A DNA stretch of 12,453 nt. It comes from Candidatus Symbiobacter sp. (GTDB lineage Bacteria; Pseudomonadota; Alphaproteobacteria; Elsterales; Elsteraceae). The stretch is taken from assembly GCA_030054015.1 (NCBI GenBank), contig JASGCR010000025.1, positions 1,876-14,328 on the forward strand, given 5' to 3'. The notes under the pieces were generated by a model. It was not told the DNA's origin and made no database searches. It was given only the letters and a program-made list of their open reading frames with translations. Positions within the stretch are counted from its first letter, which is position 1. Each line of letters starts with the position of its first letter. Both the position numbers and the translations under genes were made by a program. Positions 1-7,101 of the stretch are shown in pieces.

Positions 1-84
1 CTTCGGTCTGGTCTTCGGTTTGGTCTTCGGTCTGGTCTTCGGTTTGGTCTTCGGTCTGGTCTTCGGTTTGGTCTTCGGTTTGGT
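1..84. repeat. 12-bp tandem repeat, seven units
   Basis: Seven head-to-tail 12-bp units alternate between CTTCGGTCTGGT and CTTCGGTTTGGT; the last two are both the second form. The array is cut by the left edge of the window, so its full length is unknown. The unit length is a multiple of three and no unit contains a stop in any frame. It could therefore encode a repetitive peptide: FGLV on the plus strand (stop at 98-100), or TKPK/TRPK or QTED on the minus strand. None of these has a convincing start or ribosome-binding site inside the window, so no gene is called. Bases 85-213 hold no feature I can support. Confidence 0.9.
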
Positions 85-213
85 CACGGCACGATGGTGA
101 TGCCCGGCACGGGCGGGCGGGAAAACATGCGGTCGGTTTTTTGATTTTATCACATCCCTGGCGGTAAAATTTGCCGAAAAATGAAAAATCGACAAAATAA
201 GGACGCGAAACTC

Positions 214-241
214 TTGACAGAATTAAAGGGACTTGTATAGT
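214..241 (+). promoter_or_regulatory. sigma-70 type promoter of rpsD
   Basis: A perfect -35 TTGACA (214-219) is separated by 16 bp from TATAGT (236-241), one base from the -10 consensus. Transcription would start near 248, giving an untranslated leader of about 175 nt before the rpsD ATG. It is the strongest promoter-like sequence I see in the window, as expected for a ribosomal protein gene. This is a prediction from sequence only. Confidence 0.75.
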
Positions 242-423
242 CACCCCGGAAAAGATTTTTTCAAGTGGGTTTCGGGTTAGAAATAATTTGAAAGTGACGT
301 GAGGGTCGCGGCATTGCGCCAGGGCATTGTCCAAGTGTATTGTCCCAATGCATCGCGTCATAACCGCTTGAAATATAATGATGATGCGACTAAATTCAAC
401 CATAAGGCAAGAGTTTGTGACAC
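242..423 (+). promoter_or_regulatory. long 5' leader of rpsD
   Basis: The leader between the predicted promoter and the rpsD start is long for a single gene. It contains two direct copies of GGCATTG (310-316 and 323-329), two of ATTGTCC (326-332 and 339-345), and one CAATGC (346-351) that could pair with either GCATTG. This permits two mutually exclusive short hairpins. S4 represses its own mRNA in several bacteria through a structured leader; whether this leader does so is inference. A weak purine-rich stretch (AAGG, 404-407, then GAG, 411-413) precedes the ATG. Confidence 0.4.
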
Positions 424-1038
424 ATGACAAAGCGCATTCAGGCCAAGTACAAGATCAATCGCCGCCTTGGCGTCAATTTATGGGGACGCGCCAAAAGCCC
501 CGTCAATAAACGTGATTATGGCCCGGGCCAACATGGCAAAAGACGCAAAAAACCGACCGATTACGGCATCCAGCTGATGGCCAAACAAAGGCTAAAAGGC
601 TATTACGGCAATGTCAGCGAACGCCATTTCCGCCGCCTCTATGCCGAGGCCGCCCGCCGTCGTGGCGACACCTCGGAAAACTTGGTTGAATTGCTGGAAC
701 GCCGCTTGGATGCGGTGGTGTATCGCATGAAATTGGCCCCGACGCCCTTTGCTGCGCGGCAATTGGTCTCGCATGGTCATGTTCGGGTAAACGCCAAAAA
801 AGTCGATATTTCGTCTTATCAATTGAAAGATGGCGATCAGATCGAATTATCGACCAAGGCGCGTTCGATGGCTTTGGTGCTTGAGGCGGCGCAATCGACC
901 GAACGCGACATTCCCGAATATATCGAAATTGATCACGGCGCGATGAAGGGGAAATTCATTCGTGCGCCGAAATTATCGGATGTTCCTTATCCGGTACAGA
1001 TGGAACCGCATTTGGTGGTCGAATTTTATTCACGCTAA
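424..1038 (+). CDS. rpsD: 30S ribosomal protein S4
   Basis: S4 is a primary 16S rRNA-binding protein that starts assembly of the 5' domain of the small subunit; it also contributes to decoding accuracy. The 204-aa product has the usual family length. The N-terminus has the S4 signature (YKINRRLG, then a basic [12 protein letters not shown] stretch) without the zinc-binding cysteines found in some S4 proteins. The S4 RNA-binding domain covers roughly residues 94-160, with [12 protein letters not shown] and [13 protein letters not shown] as its clear core. The C-terminus ends VVEFYSR, as in orthologs. The gene stands alone between its own promoter and an intrinsic terminator rather than in an alpha operon, the usual arrangement in alphaproteobacteria. 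The ATG at 424 is the only start that gives the complete conserved N-terminus. Confidence 0.98.
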   Translation: MTKRIQAKYKINRRLGVNLWGRAKSPVNKRDYGPGQHGKRRKKPTDYGIQLMAKQRLKGYYGNVSERHFRRLYAEAARRRGDTSENLVELLERRLDAVVYRMKLAPTPFAARQLVSHGHVRVNAKKVDISSYQLKDGDQIELSTKARSMALVLEAAQSTERDIPEYIEIDHGAMKGKFIRAPKLSDVPYPVQMEPHLVVEFYSR

Positions 1039-1067
1039 TCGGTTTATGGTTTGGGGCAAAAAAATGG

Positions 1068-1104
1068 GGCGGGGGGACAATTATGTCTGCCCGCCTTATT
1101 TTTT
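1068..1104 (+). terminator. intrinsic terminator after rpsD
   Basis: The hairpin pairs GGCGGG (1068-1073) with CCCGCC (1090-1095) and GACA (1076-1079) with TGTC (1084-1087). A 2x2 internal mismatch lies between the two stems and the loop is ATTA. A T-rich tract TTATTTTTTTT-like run follows (1096-1104). It lies 30 bp after the rpsD stop and should end that single-gene transcript. Confidence 0.8.
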
Positions 1105-1135
1105 GTCAATTTCTTTACGAATTAGCGATAGATTT

Positions 1136-1421
1136 TTAAGGAAGGTCTGAATAAGTAGCAAAAGCTACTGACCTCCCCTTCCCGTAGGGAGGGGAGGATA
1201 GTCGAGCTTGGCGGCTTGTCCGCCTAGCGAGACTTGGTGGGGTTGGGCTTTACGATCTAAAAAGCACCAACCCCACCAAGAAAACCTAACGCGCCCGCTT
1301 CCTGCTTCCTGCTCGCTACGCTCGCAGTTCGCAGTCGCAGTCGCTAAGGTTTTCTATCCTCCCCTCCCTACGGGAAGGGGAGGTCAGAATTATTTGCCGC
1401 ACTTATTCAGAACTTCCTTAA
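1136..1421. repeat. nested palindromic intergenic element, complete copy
   Basis: This 286-bp element is an inverted repeat around further hairpins. The outermost 21 bases (1136-1156) match the complement of 1401-1421 at 20 positions. An inner 34-bp block (1168-1201) is perfectly complementary to 1354-1387, and each such block can also fold on itself. The enclosed part holds three arms: GGCGG/CCGCC (1210-1224), a 14-bp stem CTTGGTGGGGTTGG/CCAACCCCACCAAG (1233-1246/1267-1280), and GAAAACCT/AGGTTTTC (1280-1287/1347-1354). It has no transposase gene or recognisable target duplication. A partial relative starts at 12283. It fills nearly all of the rpsD-uxs gap, so any uxs promoter must lie in it or just upstream. 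A reading frame open through it in phase with uxs looks fortuitous. Confidence 0.9.
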
Positions 1422-1447
1422 GTATTTCTTATCTGGCGAGCAAAATT

Positions 1448-2386
1448 ATGGTGACGAAAAGAATATTAGTAACAGGCGGTGCGGGCTTTTTGGGTTCGCA
1501 TCTGTGTCAACGATTGCTGAATGACGGGCATGACGTGCTGTGTGTGGATAATTATTTCACCGGCAGCAAACAAAACATTGCCCATTTATTTAACCATCCG
1601 CGATTTGAACTGATGCGGCATGATGTGACCTTTCCCCTCTATGTCGAAGTGGACGAGATTTACAATTTGGCGTGTCCCGCTTCGCCCATTCATTACCAAC
1701 ATGATCCGGTGCAAACCACCAAAACCTCGGTGCATGGGGCGATTAACATGCTGGGCTTGGCGAAACGGGTAGGGGCGAAGATTTTCCAGGCCTCGACCTC
1801 GGAAGTATACGGCGACCCGACCGAGCATCCGCAAACCGAATCCTATCGCGGCCATGTCAATCCAATTGGCCCCCGCGCCTGTTATGACGAGGGCAAACGC
1901 TGCGCCGAGACCTTGTTTTTCGACTATCACCGCCAGCATAAATTGCGCATCAAAGTGGTGCGGATTTTTAACACTTATGGCCCGCACATGCACCCGCAAG
2001 ATGGCCGCGTCGTGTCGAATTTTATCATGCAGGCCCTGCGCGGCGAAGAGATTACGCTTTATGGCGATGGCTCGCAAACCCGCGCTTTTTGCTATGTTGA
2101 TGATTTGATCGAAGGCTTTATCCGCTTGATGGGAAGCCCCGATAATGTCACCGGCCCGGTCAATATTGGCAATCCGGTCGAAATCACCGTACGCGACTTA
2201 GCCGAGCGGGTGATTAAATTGACCAAATCACGGTCTAAACTGGTTTTCAAACCCTTGCCGCCCGATGATCCCCGCCAACGTTGCCCGGATATTTCGCTCG
2301 CCAAAAAATTGCTGAATTGGGAGCCACGGATTGATTTAGAGGTGGGTTTGGCCAAAACCATCGATTATTTCAAAACCCGCCAGTGA
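1448..2386 (+). CDS. uxs: UDP-glucuronate decarboxylase (UDP-xylose synthase), SDR family
   Basis: The product is an extended short-chain dehydrogenase/reductase that converts UDP-glucuronate to UDP-xylose with tightly bound NAD, feeding surface polysaccharide synthesis. At 312 aa it matches bacterial UXS length. The nucleotide-binding GGAGFLG motif is at residues 10-16, the conserved ACPASP segment at 75-80, the active-site ST pair in QASTSEVYG near 114-122, and the catalytic YDEGK (YxxxK) at Y146 and K150. NTYGPHM and the NIGNP sugar-binding segment near 239-243 are typical of UXS. The frame is open upstream to 1208 through the palindromic element, but the ATG at 1448 places the Rossmann motif normally and has GGCGAG 7 nt upstream. 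The stop overlaps the convergent cobW by 17 bp. dTDP-glucose dehydratase is the nearest alternative; the ACPASP motif favours UXS. Confidence 0.9.
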   Translation: MVTKRILVTGGAGFLGSHLCQRLLNDGHDVLCVDNYFTGSKQNIAHLFNHPRFELMRHDVTFPLYVEVDEIYNLACPASPIHYQHDPVQTTKTSVHGAINMLGLAKRVGAKIFQASTSEVYGDPTEHPQTESYRGHVNPIGPRACYDEGKRCAETLFFDYHRQHKLRIKVVRIFNTYGPHMHPQDGRVVSNFIMQALRGEEITLYGDGSQTRAFCYVDDLIEGFIRLMGSPDNVTGPVNIGNPVEITVRDLAERVIKLTKSRSKLVFKPLPPDDPRQRCPDISLAKKLLNWEPRIDLEVGLAKTIDYFKTRQ

Positions 2387-3434
2387 CGGCATGGTTGATG
2401 GCATCCGTGATGGCGATGGGGTCGATGGGGTTTAACCCAATCGCCACCAGCACCGAATTGGGAGATTCGCCGCCGCGCCAGGGGCGGTCGAAATAATGTT
2501 CGACCCGCCCGCCCACGGCCTGGATCACCAGGCGGCGGTTTTTGCCCGCAACGGCGACAAAGCCTTTTAACCGCAATAAATGATGCGCGGTGGCAATGGC
2601 GGTTAATTTTTTGGCCAAGGCCGCCGGGTCTTGGCTGACCACGTCAAACCGTACCACCACCGAGGCGAAATCATCGTGATCATGCGCATCCAACCCATCA
2701 TGCAAGGACGGGCGGGCGGCGAGGTCATTTTCGGCCCTAACTTGTAATCCAATTGTCACGGCAAGCGGTAAATTTGCCTGCCTCGCCGTCAAGATGCTCA
2801 CCCCCGGCCGGGATTCCGCCTTTAATTGAGAAATTAATTTTTGGCGATTTTCTTCATCGACAAGATCGATTTTATTGAGAATAATCACATCCGCCGCCGC
2901 AATTTGGTCGGTAAACACTTCCCAACTCGGATTTTCATGATCAATTGCGTCGGGGTCGGTGGGGTCAGAAACGGGCGGCGGCGGCGCGGCAAACAGCCCA
3001 CTGGCCAGGGCGGCGGCATCCACCACCGCAATGACCCCATCAACCGTCACCTGGGCGGAAATCTCGGGCCAGTTAAAGGCGGCGATGAGCGGTTTGGGCA
3101 AGGCCAAACCCGATGTTTCAATGATAATATGATCGATGGGCGGGGTGATGGCCAGCAATTTTTCCATCGTCGGGATAAAATCATCCGCGACTTTGCAGCA
3201 GATACAGCCATTGGCGAGTTCCTCCATCGCCGTCGCTTGGGCTGTGTCGCCGCCTTCGCCGCCGCCCTCAACCAAGGCGCGATCAATGCCGCATTCGCCA
3301 AATTCATTGATAATCAAGGCCAAGCGGGGCCGGTGCGCCAAAGCCAGGCTTTGCCGCAACATATCGGCAACCAGCGTGGTTTTGCCCGCCCCCAGAAAAC
3401 CGGTAATCACCGTGACCGGAATTTTAAATGCCAT
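2370..3434 (-). CDS. cobW: cobalamin biosynthesis protein CobW (G3E GTPase metallochaperone)
   Basis: CobW is a GTP-dependent metal chaperone thought to deliver cobalt to the aerobic cobaltochelatase CobNST. The 354-aa product has the Walker A motif GFLGAGKTT (residues 12-20), the metal-site CxCC within GCICCK (C77, C79, C80), ETSGLALP (106-113) as switch region, and NKID (187-190) for guanine recognition. A short His/Asp-rich stretch, DAHDHDD (249-255), precedes the CobW C-terminal domain. The insert around [13 protein letters not shown] and the ending around [10 protein letters not shown] resemble CobW proper rather than the zinc-related YjiA or ZigA branches. The start overlaps the end of cobU by 11 bp, so the two are translated from one mRNA. 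Its 3' end overlaps uxs. No cobN or other cobalamin gene is in the window, so membership of a larger pathway is inference. Confidence 0.93.
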   Translation of the reverse strand: MAFKIPVTVITGFLGAGKTTLVADMLRQSLALAHRPRLALIINEFGECGIDRALVEGGGEGGDTAQATAMEELANGCICCKVADDFIPTMEKLLAITPPIDHIIIETSGLALPKPLIAAFNWPEISAQVTVDGVIAVVDAAALASGLFAAPPPPVSDPTDPDAIDHENPSWEVFTDQIAAADVIILNKIDLVDEENRQKLISQLKAESRPGVSILTARQANLPLAVTIGLQVRAENDLAARPSLHDGLDAHDHDDFASVVVRFDVVSQDPAALAKKLTAIATAHHLLRLKGFVAVAGKNRRLVIQAVGGRVEHYFDRPWRGGESPNSVLVAIGLNPIDPIAITDAINHAVTGGF

Positions 3435-3963
3435 TTTGGTTTTGCCCCTTAAGGTAAAGCGGTTGTCCCGCCACCACCAATATCACATTTTCCGCCACTG
3501 CCGCGATTTTTTGGTTGAGTTGGCCCAGCGCGTCCCGATATTGGCGGGCCAGGGCGTTATCGGGGACAATACCAAGCCCAACCTCAAGACTGACAAAAAT
3601 GATGGGGGCGGTGGGGTTTTCAATGGTTTTGATCAGATTTTCGGTTTCAGTGTGGATATTCTTTTCCGCCATCATGAGATTGCTCACCCACATACTCAGG
3701 CATTCAACCAGGATGGGTTCTTTGGTCGCCATAATTTGCGGCAGTTCTTGGGTTAAATTGACCGGAATTTCATGGGTTTGCCAGTGTTCGCTGCGCCTTT
3801 GGCGGTGGCGGGCAATTTTGGCGGCCATTTCCGGATCGTTCTCCATGGTTATGGTGGTGGCGATGTAGTGGCGGTTTGGGTGGGGGGACAGCATTCGCTC
3901 AGCAAATTCGCTTTTGCCCGATGCCGCGCCGCCGAGGATGAGGGTGATTTTTACATCATTCAT
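3424..3963 (-). CDS. cobU: bifunctional adenosylcobinamide kinase / adenosylcobinamide-phosphate guanylyltransferase
   Basis: This enzyme (CobU, called CobP in the aerobic pathway) phosphorylates adenosylcobinamide and then transfers GMP to give adenosyl-GDP-cobinamide in nucleotide-loop assembly. The 179-aa product has the P-loop GGAASGKS (residues 11-18), a [18 protein letters not shown] stretch leading to [11 protein letters not shown] (51-61) that carries the histidine used in guanylylation, [13 protein letters not shown] (85-97), and the signature [17 protein letters not shown] (128-144), ending [10 protein letters not shown]. All known motifs are present, so it should be active. Its start codon overlaps the stop of the preceding gene in an ATGA arrangement (3960-3963), and its end overlaps cobW by 11 bp. 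A 40-bp imperfect copy of its P-loop coding region lies at 4319-4358. Confidence 0.96.
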   Translation of the reverse strand: MNDVKITLILGGAASGKSEFAERMLSPHPNRHYIATTITMENDPEMAAKIARHRQRRSEHWQTHEIPVNLTQELPQIMATKEPILVECLSMWVSNLMMAEKNIHTETENLIKTIENPTAPIIFVSLEVGLGIVPDNALARQYRDALGQLNQKIAAVAENVILVVAGQPLYLKGQNQNGI

Positions 3964-4253
3964 AGCGGCTTTGCGTCGGAAAGAATTTTTTCTCTTGAAT
4001 CGGCTGACAACATATCTGGCGTTTTGAGGTAGATCGTTACCTTCAGCAAATCTTCTAAATTGGCTTGCAACCCGCCCAATTCAAATAAATTGGTGTGAGG
4101 ATCATCATCGACGATAAAATCGAGGCCGACCGTCCCAGGTATGTCCCCCGCAACCATATCATCACATACCCGCAAATTCGTCAAATGGGGGTAGGTTTTG
4201 ATTAGGTTGCATATTTGAGCGCGTCGCGCACCAATATATTCTAATGCCTGCAT
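3960..4253 (-). CDS. MntA-like nucleotidyltransferase with degraded catalytic motif
   Basis: The 97-aa product resembles minimal nucleotidyltransferases of the MntA family, antitoxins that modify HEPN (HepT) toxins. The match rests on a helical N-terminus (RRAQICNLIKTYPHLTNLRV), a LDFIVD strand, and the ending LFELGGLQANLEDLLKVTIYLKTPDMLSADSREKIL, which fits the family pattern FdLGGLq.eLeeLLg..VdvvTp..L.....e.Il. The active-site region is abnormal: where the family has G-S-x-A-R-G, this protein has CDDMVAG, and the usual S-D-x-D reads VGLD, losing one metal-binding Asp. Catalysis is therefore unlikely. No HEPN partner gene follows; cobU does, coupled through an ATGA overlap. The frame is open to a GTG at 4277, but the ATG at 4253 has AAGGA 7 nt upstream and is preferred. 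It may be a relic or a repurposed regulator. Confidence 0.72.
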   Translation of the reverse strand: MQALEYIGARRAQICNLIKTYPHLTNLRVCDDMVAGDIPGTVGLDFIVDDDPHTNLFELGGLQANLEDLLKVTIYLKTPDMLSADSREKILSDAKPL

Positions 4254-4318
4254 GGGGAAGTCCTTATCAATATCCACATTGTGGTGAATTATCTCATATT
4301 TTTATGCCGTGTGCCAGT

Positions 4319-4358
4319 CGATTTTGCCCGATGTTGCGGTGGCGGGGATGAGGGTGAT
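4319..4358 (-). repeat. imperfect 40-bp copy of the cobU P-loop region
   Basis: Read on the minus strand, these 40 bases match cobU coding bases 3948-3909 at 33 of 40 positions. They would encode ITLIPATATSGKI against [13 protein letters not shown] in CobU, followed a few codons later by a stop. There is no start, ribosome-binding site or continuing homology, so it is at most a fragment. It lies on the far side of the nucleotidyltransferase gene, so the two copies bracket about 370 bp containing that gene. Confidence 0.6.
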
Positions 4359-4391
4359 GGGGGGTGACAAAATGGTTTAACTCCAACAATT

Positions 4392-4448
4392 AGCGTCTTT
4401 ACCCGCCGCCGCGTTCTTTTTACGCGGCGAGTCGGGTGATCCCCCAGG
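4392..4448. repeat. degenerate left half of the 8580/8791 palindromic family
   Basis: The order AGCGTCTTTACCCGCC, hairpin, GTCGGGTGATCCCCCAGG repeats the left half of the elements at 8580 and 8791 with few changes (TTT for ATT; one base in the GGGTAATCCCCCAGG block). The hairpin arm is different in sequence, CGCCGCGT/ACGCGGCG with a 7-nt loop (4407-4414/4422-4429), yet still a perfect 8-bp stem. The right half is missing. Confidence 0.7.
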
Positions 4449-4476
4449 CAAGGGTAAGCAACATTACAAACCAACC

Positions 4477-4675
4477 TCCCTCATTCCCGCCGCGAATTTA
4501 TTCGCGGCTGGGAACCCAGTCGGGGGGCGTGGGGGGCGTAAGCCCACCACATAAATAATCCGTATTTGCTAAAAACCAAGAAAATGCGGCATGTTATGCG
4601 GTGGGCTTACGCCCCCCGCACCCCCCGAATGGATTGCCAGCTCAAGCTGCTTCGCAGCTTGGCGGCAATGAGGGA
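4477..4675. repeat. three-arm palindromic element
   Basis: An outer stem CCCTCATT (4478-4485) / AATGAGGG (4667-4674) encloses three arms. Arm 1 is GCCGCGAA/TTCGCGGC with a 4-nt loop (4489-4508). Arm 2 is long: 4521-4554 pairs with 4594-4627 with only a few mismatches, containing GGGGGGCGTAAGCCCACC and its complement. Arm 3 is CAAGCTGC/GCAGCTTG with a TTC loop (4643-4661), flanked by ATTGCC/GGCAAT (4633-4638/4664-4669). It lies between the nucleotidyltransferase and TIR genes and encodes nothing I can support. Together with the two fragments to its left it accounts for most of the gap 4254-4764. Confidence 0.85.
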
Positions 4676-4681
4676 ATAATT

Positions 4682-4764
4682 TTAACGCCCACCTGCGTTT
4701 TTTATGAGTAACGCCGCATTAAGGTTACCTTTTTCTTTAGCAATCTGTAAAGCCGTTTTGTTTT
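4682..4764 (-). pseudogene. ankyrin-like C-terminal tail out of frame with the TIR gene
   Basis: Immediately after the TIR stop, the minus strand in the -1 frame reads NKTALQIAKEKGNLNAALL and then IKNAGGR before a stop at 4684-4682. The spacing TAL..A...GN......LL...AG fits an ankyrin repeat. This frame is open back to about 4817 and overlaps the last 50 bases of the TIR frame. That overlap contains a run of five C (minus strand; plus 4798-4802). One added base in the run would join VEVSPL directly to NFEISISGKLKNKTALQIA. I read it as the original C-terminus of the TIR protein, cut off by a frameshift; a remnant of a separate ankyrin gene is the alternative. Confidence 0.6.
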
Positions 4765-5721
4765 TCAATTTGCCAGAGATTGAAATTTCGAAATTAAGGG
4801 GGAAACTTCGACTTGGATATTAACTATGCTATTGTTTTCTATGAAACGAGGGTCTTTTAAAAATATAATCATGACTTCAGTTCCTGATGAATCCTTGAAA
4901 ACTGGCAAATTATCAAGGCATTCACTTCCACTTCTAAACCTATTAGAAATGGAAAATGAATATTTAGAAAGAATATAACCTTTTATTTCAAAATAATTCG
5001 TCAATCCATAATATTTATCTCCATAATTGATTCCTATAAGCTCCAACTTTCCGTCAAAACAAAGCTTTTTTATATATAAAAGCAAGTTTTCTTCAGTGGA
5101 TAGGCTACCAATAATCTGGATTTTTGCACAGTCTTGTGCAGAACCTAAAATCTTTGTCATAACCTCCTCAATTGCCAGCCATTTGGGGTCAGAAGATATT
5201 CCGTGAGTATTTCCCCGGTAACCTAATGCTCCGTTTTTTGAAATAGGGTTTTGGCCCAATGGAGGATGAGGGATTCTTGGTATCCCATGAATTTCATGAA
5301 GTAATTCTGAATAATTAACCTCGTAATCATTTTTCGACCTAAAGTCGATATATTTTCGACCAGATAAAAAGGCAGGCAAAACATCATCTAATTCATTATT
5401 AAATATAACAGGTATTAATCTTGAACTATCCAAATTCTTCATTAAGTTGTCAGTTAAGACTAATTTTTCATATCCAACTCCTCCCTTCCCTAAATTAGCC
5501 TTTGAGACATAAGTACTACTACATATAATCAAAACGCGGTCGGCATTCTGGCTATTCTCTTCCATAAATTTTTGTATATTGCCCCCCAATCGAATATCCC
5601 ATCGATCAAGTATGATATTTACACCATCGCCACGAAGGCTGGTTGCTAATTCTAATACCCATGCCTTATGATCATCAGAATCGTGAGAATAGGAAATGAA
5701 TATTTTTGGAGCCTCAACCAT
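4765..5721 (-). CDS. TIR/SEFIR-domain protein, probable defence effector
   Basis: The N-terminal 150 residues of this 318-aa protein form a TIR-like SEFIR domain: box 1 KIFISYSHDS (6-15), LATSLRGDGVNIILDRWDIRLG (centred on 24-46), VLIICSSTYV (63-72) and GKGGVGYEKLVLTDNLM (78-94), whose Glu85 is a candidate catalytic or interaction residue. Many bacterial TIR proteins cleave NAD or make NAD-derived signals during phage infection; activity here is inferred. Residues 180-310 are mixed alpha/beta and I do not recognise them; they probably sense a trigger. No signal peptide or membrane segment is evident. GAGG lies 5 nt before the ATG, with a separate promoter upstream. The gene is much more A+T-rich than its neighbours, suggesting horizontal acquisition. 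The C-terminus seems truncated by a frameshift, with an ankyrin-like tail downstream in another frame. Confidence 0.85.
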   Translation of the reverse strand: MVEAPKIFISYSHDSDDHKAWVLELATSLRGDGVNIILDRWDIRLGGNIQKFMEENSQNADRVLIICSSTYVSKANLGKGGVGYEKLVLTDNLMKNLDSSRLIPVIFNNELDDVLPAFLSGRKYIDFRSKNDYEVNYSELLHEIHGIPRIPHPPLGQNPISKNGALGYRGNTHGISSDPKWLAIEEVMTKILGSAQDCAKIQIIGSLSTEENLLLYIKKLCFDGKLELIGINYGDKYYGLTNYFEIKGYILSKYSFSISNRFRSGSECLDNLPVFKDSSGTEVMIIFLKDPRFIENNSIVNIQVEVSPLISKFQSLAN

Positions 5722-5752
5722 TTTTACCTCTAATCATCCTAATCATTATAAA

Positions 5753-5789
5753 TTATTGCAATATAGCACCTATTTTTGCAATAAGTCAA
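5753..5789 (-). promoter_or_regulatory. promoter with overlapping dyad upstream of the TIR gene
   Basis: On the minus strand a -35 TTGACT (5789-5784) lies 18 bp from a -10 TATATT (5765-5760), about 30 bp upstream of the ribosome-binding site. A perfect 9-bp inverted repeat, TTATTGCAA (5753-5761) and TTGCAATAA (5776-5784), spaced by 14 bp, covers the -10 and reaches the edge of the -35. This is the layout of a repressor operator. No candidate repressor gene is adjacent. Confidence 0.6.
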
Positions 5790-5801
5790 ACGAATGAACC
5801 C

Positions 5802-5943
5802 GCGCCCGCAAAACGCATAAAAACCATGCGTTTTGCCAAAAGAAAGGGCGCGGAGTCCGAAGTTTTTTTCGCTTTTTAAGGCGGAAAATGGGGGTAAGAA
5901 CCCCCACACCCCCAGAAAAAGCGTTAAGGGCGTTGCCCTTAAC
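5802..5943. repeat. multi-hairpin intergenic element
   Basis: Between the TIR and methyltransferase genes, GCGCCC (5802-5807) pairs with GGGCGC (5846-5851) around a perfect 11-bp hairpin GCAAAACGCAT/ATGCGTTTTGC (5808-5818/5826-5836). Further right are TGGGGGT/ACCCCCA (5889-5895/5900-5906) and the perfect 9-bp GTTAAGGGC/GCCCTTAAC with a GTT loop (5923-5943). A short open frame across it (5833-6048, plus) has no ribosome-binding site and looks like a by-product. It may end the argG-methyltransferase transcript, but no T-run follows a hairpin on that strand. Confidence 0.65.
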
Positions 5944-6017
5944 AATCCCATTCAATGGCATTTTCGCCTAATATTGCAACCAACGCAATGGAAAAACGAA
6001 CCGCTACCGCCGTGCGG

Positions 6018-7101
6018 TCACCTTTTTTTTATCACAATCCTGGCATAAACCTCATTATTATTTATAAAAAAACGGCTTACCTTTCCGGTAATGCCAAAAA
6101 CAAGCGGTCTATCCATTCCAATTATATCAAACTGATCGGGATTAAATTTATCCAGAAACGTGATCGGCACCCCCATTGCACCACCATAATCAACCGGAAT
6201 GTCAGAGACTTTGCTGACCTCAATGGCATCAAAATTGTCATATTTTGAATATTCGCTTGGGGTGTATTTTCGCAACAAAGTAATTTCTTCATGCCGGTTT
6301 TTATGATCCAAGTTGGTATACCATCTCACCCCTTTTACCCGAATGTATTTATTTCCTTTATCGTCAATGCGAACCCCCGCCGCGTTTAGCGGATAATATT
6401 CGGGTACACGAAATTCCCGATCACCACTGGTTATACTTATGCCTAGCCATATTTTACTATCTTTGACCAATGAAAAAATTTCTTTATAAGTAATGGCGTT
6501 CACATTGCCAATGATAAGAAAATCTTTTTTATATTCAATCAATTGCGCAACAAATTCCCGAAACAAGGAAAAGGGCGGATTGGTAACAATAATATCCGCC
6601 TGTTCTAAATATTCCAAACCCGCGCCACTGCGAAAATCGCCACCATCATAGTATTCATCCCCAATCAAAGGATAGGCCGCATTCGCATCATGTTCAAGCA
6701 AATATTCAACGTGGGTTAAATCCGTCATCCCTTTATGGTTGTGAGCCGGAACATAATTTATTTCAAACACATAGGGTTCATTTCTATTGACCCTCAAGCC
6801 CGCAATTTCAATTAAAGGCCACCCCCCCCGCCCCATCGGCGAGCCTTTATAACTGATCGCAATTAATTTTTTTAAGCCCAAAATATTAAACTGCTGGACA
6901 AAATACTTAAAAAAATTGCTTTCATAAGGATCATCACAATTGCACAAGACAATTTTATTACGAAAATGGGCGGTGTAATGTCTTAGCTCGTTTTCAATAT
7001 CAATCAATTGCGTATAAAACTCATCTTGTTTGGCTTTTTTTGCCCGCGACAAGGTAAGATTGCCTTTGTTTGATAAGGATTTATCTTGAATTTCAGACAT
7101 A

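Noticed and set aside
374..379. Perfect TATAAT close to rpsD as a second promoter
   Set aside because: No acceptable -35 lies 16-18 bp upstream; the promoter at 214-241 is much better.
592..822. Minus-strand frame inside rpsD
   Set aside because: Shadow of the rpsD coding sequence.
1208..1447. 80-residue N-terminal extension of the UXS frame
   Set aside because: It runs through the palindromic element; the ATG at 1448 gives normal family length, a normal Rossmann motif position and a ribosome-binding site.
4254..4277. GTG start for the nucleotidyltransferase, 8 codons upstream
   Set aside because: No ribosome-binding site before the GTG, whereas AAGGA lies 7 nt before the ATG at 4253.
4289..4474. 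Minus-strand 61-aa frame
   Set aside because: Covers repeat fragments and the cobU-like copy in a different frame; no ribosome-binding site or recognisable domain.
5833..6048. Small plus-strand protein of 71 aa
   Set aside because: Lies over a multi-hairpin element, has no ribosome-binding site, and its end overlaps the methyltransferase gene.
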